Shown one piece after another: positions 42,756 through 52,632 of a stretch of DNA of 64,000 nt. The stretch spans positions 45,429,365-45,493,364 of the forward strand of contig OY294047.1 of assembly GCA_958510825.1 (NCBI GenBank), read 5' to 3'. The notes beneath the pieces are model-generated. The model saw only the letters and a program-made list of their open reading frames with translations. It made no database searches and was not told the origin of the DNA. A program made the translations under genes and the position numbers. Source of the stretch: Brachypterus glaber (Eukaryota > Arthropoda > Insecta > Coleoptera > Kateretidae). The first letter of the stretch is position 1; each line of letters starts with the position of its first letter.

Positions 42756-43340
42756 TTTATTCGCAACTGTTTTTGTTTAAAAATAAAGTACTAATTTTTT
42801 TGAAACCTAAATGTTTGAATTCAAATGAAAAAAATAATACTATAATACTTAGTTTTTTAGTTCTTTTCATATTTACCACAAATATTTTTTCCTGAATTTC
42901 ACAAGAAAAGCACAATTATATAAAACTGAAGTTCCACATTCGCGTAAACCAAACAAACCACCACAAACAAAACATTTGTTGACAGCTCACAAGGCACCGT
43001 TTATAACATTTATTATCCTTCTCCGTCTAAAAGTAAAAAACATTTACTAAAACTGTACATTTAAGTTTGTTAGACGAAATGTGTTAGATTATATTCGTGT
43101 TTATCATGACAACATCATTTCAGCTATGTTAAGATATCTTGCTTTAAGCATTAGTAATGATATTTTAATCGGTGGCGCCATCTAGCGGAAATTGCAGACC
43201 AGTAATAATTAGTTTACTGGTCTCTATTTTTTATTACAGGTCAGGTCAAGGCGTGGAAAACAGTGGGACAAGAAATCACGTACTTCCCAAACTTTATTAA
43301 TACATGTAATGTATGTATTACATATAAAGTTGCGAATAAA
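42756..43340 (-). mobile_element. Family H TIR element, copy 2
   Basis: Inverted relative to copy 1. TIRs TTTATTCGCAACTG (42756-42769) and GTTGCGAATAAA (43329-43340). Internal words include GGTGGCGCCATCTAGCGG and GGTCAGGTCAAGGCGTGG. No gene. Confidence 0.7.
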
Positions 43341-43450
43341 AGCATTTATTGTGTACTGTATGCTTAATTTTTTCTATTATAAAATTCACAATTTTTAGTA
43401 CTCGATTGTACCTTGTAATACCATAGTACTATTAATACGTATTATATTAG

Positions 43451-43861
43451 CAGTAGTCGGCGCAAACTCAGTTATGACTCATCAAAGTTGAAAATAAACA
43501 CAGAAATATAGGCTTACGGAATAATTTTGCCAAATTATGAGGGAAATTTTTATAAAGGTCGCTAAATCGAAACATTTGACGACTAATTTGTTACATACAA
43601 CAATATTGATTATACATATTAACTAAACATATGTATATATATCGGGGTTTTTGAAAGAAGAAACCGACATTCGATTTTTAACTTTTAAGAATACGAAAGT
43701 TTTTAATTTTTATTTATCGATAACTTTTTTTCCCACCTTAATCGTTTAAATGGAATCATTAAAAAAAATCAAAAAGAAATAAAAATGTAAATATTTAAAA
43801 CCTCGTCAACGCTAGAGTCGACGCGGCGCCTATGCGAGTACTGGAAATTCGCCGAGTACTG
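43451..43861. mobile_element. hAT-like MITE, copy 2, perfect 8-bp TSD
   Basis: CAGTAGTCGGCG at the left and CGCCGAGTACTG at the right; perfect TSD TATATTAG at 43443-43450 and 43862-43869. Inverted relative to copy 1 at 39831-40239 and about 85-90 percent alike by eye. Confidence 0.9.
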
Positions 43862-44101
43862 TATATTAGTAGTTTCTTTATCTTTAGTATAGTTTTATTT
43901 CTGGTATAATTTTATAGTTGTTAAATGTTTAAATAAATAAAAACACGAAATACTAGTGTTATTGAATATACCAGCCGGAATCTCATTTCTACTGGTTTTT
44001 ATTTTATTTAAATAATCCTAGAATTATAAAAAAATAATATTTTCATAGACCAGACATATTTTTAAGCCCTTGGGCTTTTTAAAACCAAAAACGACTATAT
44101 A

Positions 44102-44525
44102 CACGGAAAGAAATTAGTGGGCTCTGCGCTATACATTACAAGATATTTGGTAACAGTGGCAAATTATAGTGATTTAAGCTATAGATTATAAGGGACACAA
44201 TAACTAATAATGTTAAAAATAAATTGGAAACGATTATATATATTACAGACACGATTATATTTATTACAGGCACTATTATAAATTTACAGAAATTTTATTA
44301 TATTATAAAAATTATTAGCACGGACAATAATTAAATCTATTTAAGCTATAAATGCCATACTATTTGTTATATTTTATTATTCACTAAACAATTAAAGTAT
44401 TTCATATAAATTTTTACACTGACTGCCATAATTGTAAGAGAAAGCCTTGTATTTATATAATAAGCGATTATAATTTGCTTGGTATGTGTGTTATAGCGCT
44501 CCTAGCTATAATTTTTTTTTCCGTG
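44102..44525 (+). mobile_element. Young MITE pair (CACGGAAAG ends), copy 1
   Basis: TIRs CACGGAAAGAAATT and complement AATTTTTTTTTTCCGTG; TA on both sides (44100-44101, 44526-44527), as for Tc1/mariner. The second copy, 58133-58556, differs at only about three positions in 424 bp. Tandem ATTATA and TTACAG words fill the interior; no ORF. Confidence 0.85.
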
Positions 44526-44755
44526 TACCATGAAACCCATAAAAACGAAATATCTCAGTATTGATAAACGTGTTTCTTAGAAAAATTGAAATACCAAAGA
44601 AACCCGTTGACATATCCGTTCCAGATATGCGTAAGCACGCCTTTTTTGGTTTTTAGTGTGCCAGCCGAGGTGCCAGCTTATAAGAGTGTTTAGTCATAGC
44701 AAACAATGAAGAAGTTATGAACATTCGAAGTTATAAAAATAGTTTTTAAAGTTAC

Positions 44756-45330
44756 TTTATTCGCAACTGTATACATTTCATGTATTAATAAAGTTTGGGA
44801 AGTACGTAATTTTTGTCCCACTGTTTTCACGCCTGGACCTGACCTGTAAGCAAAAATATAGACCAGTAAACTAATTATTACTGGTCTGCATTATAAATTA
44901 TTAATTTCCGCTAGATGGCGCCACCGATTAAAATATCAAAATGGCTGAACTGCTGTTGTCATGATAAACACCAAAATACTTTGATAAACACGAATATAAT
45001 CCAATACATTTTGTTTAAAAAACCTAAATGTACAGTTTTAGTCAATGTTTTTTACTTTTGAGACTGAAAAGGATAATAAATGTTATAAACGGTGCCTTGT
45101 GAGCTATCAACAAATGATTTTTGTGGTTGTTTTTTTGGATAACGCGTATGTGAAACTTCAGTTTTATATGATTGTGCTTCTCTTGTAAAATGCAGGAAAA
45201 ATGATTTGTGGTAAATATGAAAAAAACTAAAAAACCAAATATTATAGTATTATTTTCTTCATTTGAATTCACACATACAGGTTTAAAAAAAGAAGTACTT
45301 TATCTTTAAATAAAAAGAGTTGCAAATAAA
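44756..45330 (+). mobile_element. Family H TIR element, copy 3
   Basis: TTTATTCGCAACTG at 44756 and GTTGCAAATAAA at 45319-45330, same orientation as copy 1 and followed by the same outside words ATAGTATACAGGTCTCCCGG. A direct 14-bp repeat ATAAACACCAAAATAC/ATAAACACGAATATAA at about 44964-44998 is unique to it. Confidence 0.7.
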
Positions 45331-45391
45331 ATAGTATACAGGTCTCCCGGAAAATACTATTCCTTACGATGAAAATCTAAATTAGCTAAGT

Positions 45392-46573
45392 TATACACGG
45401 TGTATTTGAAATAGGGTCGGAAATTTTAACAGATGATTCTACATCATAAAATATGACAAAAAGTTCCAATAAACATATGTCTAAAAATGCGTCATAAGGG
45501 AGCTACGCCCCTTTGAAAGTGGCTAAAAAAATCGGTTTTTATTTAATAACTCAGGAACCCTTTGAGATATATCAACGAAGTTTTGCACGTCAACTAATTC
45601 TACCAAGGCCCATTTTTATGCGTTATTTTCGTGTACTTATTTCAACCAGGGGTGTGCGAAACGGGGGGGGCTTATCAGTTTTTTGTCCCAAACTTTTTTT
45701 TGTGTAACTTGTTTGCAATTTTATTTTTGAAATATGATTCCCCAGGTCAAAATACATAAAAAAGGTACTCTTGTTGTAATACTGTAGGATTAACCGTTTT
45801 CGAGAAAAATTAATTTGAAGGTGAAATTCCACGGTTCGAGGACGAAAAATTAAATACTAAAATGTTGAAAACCAAAATTTTAATGATGCAGGGCGAATGT
45901 ACATTAAAAACTAAGAAAAAAGCCTCATATACAGGTACTTCCAAAAATGAATCCTAATGGAGCTATGGTCTCCCAAATATGCACCATTTTTAAAGGGCTA
46001 TGGTAGCTTTAAAAGCGTTTTTTCGACCTACATGTATGGAAACTTTTTTTCTTAGTTTTTGATGTATAATAACATTGCATCATTAAAATTTTGGTTTTCG
46101 ACATTTTAGTATTTAATTTTTCGTCCTCGAACCGTGAATTTTCACCTTCAAATGAACTATTCTCGAAAACGGTTAATCCTACAGTATTACAACAAGAGTA
46201 CCTTTTTTATGTATTTTGACCTAATGAATCACATTTCAAAAATAAAATTGCAAAAAAGTTACACAGAAAAAAGTTTGGGACAAAAAACTGATAAGGTCCC
46301 CCCGTTTCGCACACCCCTGGTTTAAATAAGTACGTGAAAATGACATACAAAGATGGGCCTTATTAGGATTAATTCACGTGCAAAACCTCGTTAATATATC
46401 TCAAAGGGTTCCTGAGTTATTAAATAAAAACCGATTTTTTTAGCCAATTTCAAAGGGGCGTAGCTCCCTTATGACGCATTTTTAGACATATGTTTATAGG
46501 AACTTTTTGTCATATTTTATCATGTAGAATCACCTGTTAAAATTTCCGACCCTATTTCAAATACACCCTGTAT
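45392..46573. mobile_element. Family K foldback, 1.18 kb, copy 1
   Basis: The whole block is one imperfect palindrome with arms of about 560 bp. Termini read TACACGGTGTATTTGAAATA and the complement TATTTCAAATACACCCTGTA. In order each arm holds the 84-bp phrase (AAGTTCCAATAAACATATGT... AGGGAGCTACGCCCCTTTGA), AATAACTCAGGAACCC, GGGGTGTGCGAAACGGG, TTTTGTCCCAAACTTT, AAAAGGTACTCTTGTTG, TTTCGAGAAA and GGTTCGAGGACGAAAAATT. The loop (45916-46055) consists of two further diverged phrases facing each other. No TSD is certain beyond a possible TA. Frames of 60-70 codons are by-products. Confidence 0.8.
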
Positions 46574-47023
46574 GTATTTTGGTAGTATTTTACAGAAATT
46601 CCCTCAGGAAATTTCCCTGAGGTTGCTGATTTATTTTACAGTGATTTTTTTTACAGTGATCTGTTAAAGGAATTTTATTAGTATTTAAGAATTCATGTCT
46701 TTTAAACGAAAATATAATTTTGTCATTAACCCAATATTTACTATTAAAACGATACTGAAATGCAAGGAATTTTCAGCATGGATTCAATAAATTTTCGCCA
46801 ATTCAAAATTAACAAAATCGTTTTTTCAGTATATACGAAACACACTGTATGTATTTGTGTATACATTAAACCACAGAAAATAATTAAAACTGTGATTGCG
46901 TAGGTAGATTAAAAATTTACAGGGTTATTTAAATATTACTTTTATGAAGAAATTCTTGTTGAGTGTGACAATTATTTATTACTTTTTTTCCTGAATTAAA
47001 AACTTTACGTTAATTATATGATA
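46574..47023. other. Unclassified
   Basis: ATTCCCTCAGGAAATTTCCC tandem word at 46600-46620; the remainder is AT-rich with no partner. Confidence 0.4.
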
Positions 47024-48000
47024 TGTGGACCCTAGAACCCAAGGGGTCCAAGTGACAGTTTCGTCAAAATGGAGTTAAGTGCAGAAATGGATATTATATC
47101 TGTCGACTGAAAAAGGGATTCAAGCTCATTTCTTGACAGGTGCTGCTACCTAGCGTGGTGCCCCTATACCAACTCAGGATAGTGGTTAGTCGTTTGGAGC
47201 GCTAGGGGTCCAAGTCGTCACTTGGATCCCTGCTCCACCAAAATAAATGAGCAAATTTTTTTGTTGTTGTTTGGTAACGAGCATTAGTGTCACGTGTTTT
47301 TTGTTAAATTAATGTATGTTATTAAAACTTAACAGGTTTTTTTTAAAGTACGTTTTGGTGTTTAGATTAAAACTAAGATGTCTTAAGATTCTCAATGTTT
47401 TGAACCAGTTTATTGTTTTTTAAACTGAAAAAGAAGAGTTTATAACCTCAAAACTTGAGTTCATTGCAATATGAGTGACCAAAGTGAAGATTCATCTGAG
47501 TCAGGTTAGTAATAGTTAGGTAAGCTAGCAACAGTTCTTTTATACTTTAGTGACGGAGATGAAGAAGATCAAGCTCTGGACAACATTTATGGAACTGACG
47601 AGGATGAATGAAAATGAAAATTTGTATTTTGTTTCACATTTTGAATTGTATGTTTTATGATTAATCTTAAAAATAAAGATAAGTGCTTTTATACTTTTAA
47701 AATAGTTTCATTATTGACCTAAACTCAGAAGGCAAGGGGTCCAAGTGCAGGTGTACAAGAGATCCAAGTGCAGCGTGCAAAACATGGTAAACTTTTAGTA
47801 TATAAAAATATGTATCTATATGATTAAAAAAATATTTTAATATGTTTTTATGATAAACTATATCATTGAGATACCTAGTAATGTAAAAAAAAAACTACCT
47901 AACTTCAAACATGACCTATTCATATTTTTTTGAACTTTAACTTCAATTATCTCGTAATAATGGTTTTTGTACTTGGACCCCTTGCCTTCTAGCGTCCACA
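47024..48000 (+). mobile_element. TIR element with a miniature gene-like unit inside
   Basis: TIRs of about 30 bp: TGTGGACCCTAGAACCCAAG and GGGTCCAAGT on the left; complement of ACTTGGACCCCTTGCC and TTCTAGCGTCCACA on the right; TA at both borders. GGGGTCCAAGT-type words recur at 47045, 47205, 47737 and 47766 and in inverted form at 47972, as expected for transposase-binding sites. Between them lies a short spliced-looking acidic reading frame (47471-47611) followed by AATAAA at 47674. The CCCTAGAA in the TIR recalls piggyBac ends, but there is no TTAA target site. Confidence 0.7.
47471..47611 (+). CDS. Tiny acidic frame with putative intron inside a TIR element
   Basis: ATG at 47471 opens MSDQSEDSSES, then a textbook donor CAG/GTTAGT at 47502-47510. 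Downstream, in the frame ending at TGA 47609-47611, lies DGDEEDQALDNIYGTDEDE. Two acceptors are possible: CAACAG at 47534 keeps the acidic frame but leaves a 30-nt intron; CTTTAG at 47550 gives a normal-sized 46-nt intron but shifts the frame. Both halves are rich in Asp, Glu and Ser, like the N-terminal leaders of several DNA transposases, including piggyBac types. It may be the rest of a transposase gene after internal deletion; function unknown. Confidence 0.4.
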
Positions 48001-48204
48001 TATAATTATTATAAATTATATCGTAAAATAAGTGCAATTTTATAAATATATTCGAGGTAATTAAATTAGTCTATAAAAAAACTATTTGGTTTGTTTCATA
48101 AGTTTAGTTATTTCAAAATATTTGAAAAATTCGGATGTAATTATTTGTATAGTTAGTGTTGGCTTAGTCTATACCATAGTGTACATACGCTATTTCAACA
48201 TTCA

Positions 48205-48605
48205 TACACTGAAAAAAAGGATCCTTTGCGGCAATGGCATATGAAATTAGGCCAAATGCTTCGCACTCTTGAATACGTCCAAAAGCAAAATACTCTTAAC
48301 ATGAAAATATAATTCACTTGCCAAGATCTTTCTGATTCTTTAACTTAAAATTCTTTGATGAAATGCAAGAGGTCTTGTCTCAAAAGAAAAATTCTTGGGC
48401 CAAAGTATTTAAAATTATTTAATATTTAACAATCTTAAAACAAGATAAATGGTTTTTGTCTTGAATGCGCCAGGTTCAAGAGAATTTTAAAAATATTTCA
48501 AAAACGACATTTTTCTTGTTTGAAGATACACATCTTTTAAGCTAAAAGAATAACTGTCAAGAGTATTGACTACTTTGAGCCAAGAACGTCATTTTTTTTA
48601 GTGTA
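48205..48605. mobile_element. TIR element with TACACTGAAAAAAA ends
   Basis: TACACTGAAAAAAAGGATCC at 48205 and the complement-like CATTTTTTTTAGTGTA at 48590-48605. Repeated words of the form TTCTTG(G)CTCAAA and TCTTGTCT in the interior. Possible Tc1/mariner-type MITE with TA ends. No second copy found in the window. Confidence 0.5.
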
Positions 48606-48830
48606 AAAAATGCAATATTTAGATAACAATTTTATGTAAAAAAAATGTTCGGTTCCTCAAAAATTTTTTGTAACTCCGTTATTTTATTAAAAAGTTTACT
48701 GAAAAAAGGTCTATCTGAGGCAACAGAAATGTTTTCTTTGCCATTTTTGCTCTTGGAGGAAATGAATATTCTCACACTTCGCATGAAGAAACATTGAGTT
48801 CTCTTTTCAATTGCACTGAGATTCGTTACC
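48606..48830. other. Unclassified
   Basis: An 81-codon minus-strand frame at 48632-48877 overlaps the next palindrome and has no recognisable domain. Confidence 0.3.
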
Positions 48831-48986
48831 GTAGTAAATACTGAACGTTTTTGCCTATTTAGAACCCCAGGAAACATTTGTTATTAATTACAAGTTGTTA
48901 CAGTAAAAAATAACGTTTTGTTATGTTTTACTGTAACAAATGTTGCCTGGGGTTCCAAATAGGCAAAAACGTTTATTATTTACTAC
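48831..48986. mobile_element. 156-bp palindrome
   Basis: GTAGTAAATA, AACGTTTTTGCCTATTTAGA and ACCCCAGGAAACATTTGTTA pair with their complements on the right. The tip is GTTACAGTAAAA...TTTTACTGTAAC, also seen as a hairpin at 17391-17437. A short extra copy of AAACGTTTATTATTTAC follows at 48993. Confidence 0.7.
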
Positions 48987-49417
48987 GATATCAAACGTTT
49001 ATTATTTACGTAGATATACAAACAATGTAAAACTGCTAGAAACAATAAACACTTTTTTTAAGAAAAATTCTTAGAATAATATCGAGAGGTCAGAGAAACG
49101 CAAAAGAGCATTCGAGGAATATCTGATGTGCACATCGTTTGACATAAATTGTCGACGTCGAGTTGCTATCACGACAAACACCGGTTCTTAAGGCTAACCA
49201 GATATTATTCAGAATTATTGCATAATAATAAAACCAACGCTGCCTGTACAAACAACGCGAAGTTGGCAATTTATACTAATTGAAAATTTGAAAGTATTAT
49301 TATTATGGAGTTAGGTACCGATCAGATCAATGTAACAATGTCGATTACAAAGAAAAACACACAAAGGAGTCAATGAGCTGCTTCCTACAAAGTTTTCGTT
49401 AGCAGACGCTAGAGCTC
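48987..49417. other. Unclassified
   Basis: More GC-balanced than average (CATCGTTTGACATAAATTGTC, GTCGACGTCGAGTTGC); no frame or domain recognised. Confidence 0.35.
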
Positions 49418-50245
49418 TTGGAGTAGGAGCAGCGTCACTGCAAAGAAAATATATAACACTTTTCGTGGACTTAAAATGTTACAATTCTTCCAACGCCCAG
49501 TCATTATAAACACATCCTGTATAAAGCAATATAACGATAACAAGCAAAAAAAACACACATTTGGTTACATCAGGGCCGGCCTTTGGATTCCGGCGCCCTG
49601 AAGCAAACCTTGAACTTGGCGCCCCTGGCAAAAAAAACACCCTCAAAAAAAACTTTATCCCCAAACGTTTCAACCAAAACGTGGCGCCCCTACAAAAAAA
49701 TTGGCGCCCAAAAAATACCATCAAGAAAAAAAAGAAAAAAGCTTTGTCCCTGACGGTTTCTACCAACTTGGCGTCCCTGCGAAAAAACAATTGGCGCCTA
49801 AAAAAAATACTCTCAAAAAAAAAGCTTTGTCCCTGACGGTTTCTACCAAACTTGGCGTCCCTGCGAAAAACAATTGGCGCCTAAAAAAAATACCCTCAAA
49901 AAAAAAGCTTTGTCCCTGACGGTTTCTACCAAAACTGGCCCCCTATTCAAAAAAAAAAAAAAAAAATAATAATAATAATAATAATAAAAATAACTCCCCC
50001 GAAGAAAAAAAGGTCAGGTTAAAAAAACGCCCCTCTAGGCTCGCGCCCTGAAGCAGGGGGTTCACTTGATTCATACAAAGGACGGCTGTGGGTTACATGA
50101 ATTGGGCTATTAAAAGCAAGGGCGTAATTTTGGGATTTATAGGGACAAATAGGGACGGCAATTGCCCTCCCTATTTGTTTTTTGCTGTCCCTAAACCAAT
50201 CTTTGCCGTCCCTATCTTTAGGCTTTTTTAGCCGTCAACGAACGA
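49418..50245. repeat. Tandem duplication of 0.8 kb, left copy
   Basis: Runs from TTGGAGTAGGAGCAGCGTCA to GCCGTCAACGAACGAG and is followed without a gap by a second copy. Contains CAGGGCCGGCCTTTGGATTC and GGCGCCCTGAAGC, then an internal array of an approximately 83-bp unit (49739, 49823, 49906; GCTTTGTCCCTGACGGTTTC ... AACAATTGGCGCC ... CTCAAAAAAAA). The overlapping reading frames on both strands arise from this array and its A runs. A poly(A)-(TAA)n tract at 49950-49990 differs in length from the second copy. Confidence 0.85.
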
Positions 50246-51057
50246 GTTGGAGTAGGAGCAGCGTCACTGCAAAGAAAATATATAACACTTTTCGTGGACT
50301 TAAAATGTTACAATTCTCCCATGCCCAGTCATTATAAACACATCCTGTATAAAGCAATATAACAATAACAAGCAAAAAAAACACACATTTGGTTACATCA
50401 GGGCCGGCCTTTGGATTCCGGCGCCCTGAAGCAAACCTTGAACTTGGCGCCCCTGGCAAAAAAAACACCCTCAAAAAAAACTTTATCCCCAAACGTTTCA
50501 ACCAAAACGTGGCGCCCCTACAAAAAAATTGGCGCCCAAAAAATACCATCAAGAAAAAAAAGAAAAAAGCTTTGTCCCTGACGGTTTCTACCAAACTTGG
50601 CGTCCCTGCGAAAAAACAATTGGCGCCTAAAAAAAATACCCTCAAAAAAAAAGCTTTGTCCCTGACGGTTTCTACCAAACTTGGCGTCCCTGCGAAAAAC
50701 AATTGGCGCCTAAAAAAAATACCCTCAAAAAAAAAGCTTTGTCCCTGACGGTTTCTACCAAAACTGGCCCCCTATTCAAAAAAAAAAAAAATTATAATAA
50801 TAATAAAAATAACTCCCCCGAAGAAAAAAAGGTCAGGTTAAAAAAACGCCCCTCTAGGCTCGCGACCTGAAGCACTTGATTCATACAAAGGACGGCTGTG
50901 GGTTACATGAATTGGGCTATTAAAAGCAAGGGCGTAATTTTGGGATTTATAGGGACAAATAGGGACGGCAATTGCCCTCCCTATTTGTTTTTTGCTGTCC
51001 CTAAACCAATCTTTGCCGTCCCTATCTTTAGGCTTTTTTAGCCGTCAACGAACGAGT
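50246..51057. repeat. Tandem duplication of 0.8 kb, right copy
   Basis: Nearly identical to 49418-50245; differences include one fewer TAA-rich stretch, loss of CAGGGGGTTCA near 50873, and a few point changes, which point to a recent event. The internal array here starts at 50569, 50653 and 50737. The copy boundary words TTGGAG and GAACGAG show simple end-to-end duplication. An assembly artefact is unlikely because of the scattered differences, but possible. Confidence 0.85.
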
Positions 51058-51501
51058 TAACGATGAAGCTTTTGATTATGTGAGGTGTTGGATGACCGTT
51101 TTTTTTTAAATTACGCCCCCGAGTTAAAGCATTCGTTGGAAGACGATAGGGCTTTTGGTTTGGAAGCAACATCACTGCAAAGAAATGTCAAGACCATACC
51201 TCGGGCAGAAGCGAGCTGTTTTTCGTTCATGAGCGTAGCATAAATTCATGTTGTCTCTGGTTAGAAGCGACCGCAAGGCTGTTCCCACTTCACAAGAACG
51301 CAACGCCATCTATGATAAAAGCTAATAAAGATGACAAAAGATGTCTAATAGCTCGCAATTACCCGGGCTCTGGTCATGACTCATTAGACTTGTTCGCAAT
51401 TACATTACATTTTTGTTTAACCTCGTACTATTCTACTTAATTGCGCATCCCCTAAGTACAGGACTTGTGTGGGCTAGTAGTAGAGGGAACCACCGGCTTT
51501 A
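51058..51501. other. Unclassified; contains the second copy of the 1-66 fragment
   Basis: 51411-51476 is the inverted copy of window bases 1-66. The preceding 51130-51400 is GC-balanced (CGGGCAGAAGCGAGCTG, GAAGCGACCGCAAGGCTG) without recognisable coding sequence. Confidence 0.4.
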
Positions 51502-51890
51502 TTTCGATACCCCCAAGCAACAAAGCCGTAACTCATATATTGTCATTTTTCACGACAGCTAAATTTCTAAAATATTTTTTTTTGTTATTTAAGGGTGGGT
51601 AAATGATTGAAGTGGAAAAGGAAGTCATGTGATACATCATTTTAAAGCTTATAAAATTCTTTATTTTACTGTTTAAGTATTTATTGTTTATTTACTGTTT
51701 GTTTCTGATAATATTCAAGTTTAGAATTTCTTACTTTAGTGATTTTAAGTAAACTTTTGCTTAAAGTGGACTGTGGAGAAACCTGAGTAGTACCACCATG
51801 TGTGTCTTTTTTCAAGGCGTTTACCTATGAGTATAACTCAAAATGGGTCTAACTTGAGTTACATCCTTGTTGCTTGGGAGTGTCGATTTG
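51502..51890. mobile_element. Family E MITE, copy 2
   Basis: Same orientation as 17939-18330. TIR words CGATACCCCCAAGCAACAAA and TTTGTTGC-type end TTGTTGCTTGGGAGTGTCG. About 90 percent alike by eye. It has AGCTTATAAAATTCTTTATT in the block shared with family C. Confidence 0.75.
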
Positions 51891-51975
51891 ACTTTCGAAC
51901 CAATTTATAGGGAGTGTCCGCTTCACTTACGCCTTCTCCAAATTTCAATTATTAATTAACTGAAAAAGGCAAATC

Positions 51976-52058
51976 GGCGCCGGTGAGAATCGAACTCACG
52001 CTATTTGGGTAGTAAACTCGTCAAGTACGACGCGGTAGTCCACTACACCAATCCTCCC
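51976..52058 (-). tRNA. tRNA-like sequence (SINE head or degenerate tRNA)
   Basis: On the minus strand: A-box-like TGGTGTAGTGGACTA, then a stem-loop CGTC...GACG, and a T arm GTGAGTTCGATTCTCAC with perfect five-pair stem and the B-box core GTTCGATTC. The 83-nt length would need a long variable arm. The acceptor stem does not pair (GGGAGGA against CGGCGCC), so this is not a convincing functional tRNA. It fits better as the tRNA-related head of a SINE or a decayed tRNA gene. No anticodon is assigned. Confidence 0.4.
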
Positions 52059-52632
52059 ATTTCAATGATACCATACTCCCGATGTCCAGTCATTAATAAC
52101 AAAACCGGTATAAAATAACACCGATTAATTGCTGATAAGATAAACGGTCTTGCTTAGCTGTAAGTAATTTTTAGTAACAATTGTTTTCTGATCCATTTAG
52201 AAAAATACCGATAAGAAATACGTAAATATATAGAGAATTTTTTTAACAAATACAATAACTTTTGTTTAGTCTGATTTACTATAATAATCAATATTGATAT
52301 ACTGTCTGCTAAAACATGAGTAAGGACAAAGACCTTGTAAAAATAATAATAAATATATTATTTGTTGCTAAGATTTTTAATAATAGTATTAACCCAAACC
52401 AAAAATGGACAGTTAATATGTTTTTAAAAATACAATACAAACAAGTTGATTTTATTATTTGTTTCTGACAAAATTTTAAAGGGTTATTGTGGTGCTAAAC
52501 TTAAATCCATTGGCCATATTGCTAAATCTTAGCGATTCCAATGCTATTTGCTAGTTCTAATGAACCCCAGCAAATTACTTGATTCTATATGAAGCGATCG
52601 TCTTGATTCTATATGAAGCAATCGTCTTATAA
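52059..52632. other. Unclassified, with a 24-bp tandem pair and LINE TSD
   Basis: CTTGATTCTATATGAAGC(G/A)ATCGT is present twice in tandem at 52579-52626. TCTTATAA at 52625-52632 is the TSD of the following LINE. The rest is AT-rich. Confidence 0.45.

Noticed and set aside
47024..48000. Direct assignment of the element to piggyBac
   Set aside because: The TIR includes CCCTAGAA and the leader is acidic, but the TTAA target site is missing and no transposase core is present.
49561..50748. Lysine-rich frames on both strands as genes
   Set aside because: They arise from the 83-bp array with A runs and are repeated in the tandem copy; the frames shift between copies with A-run length.
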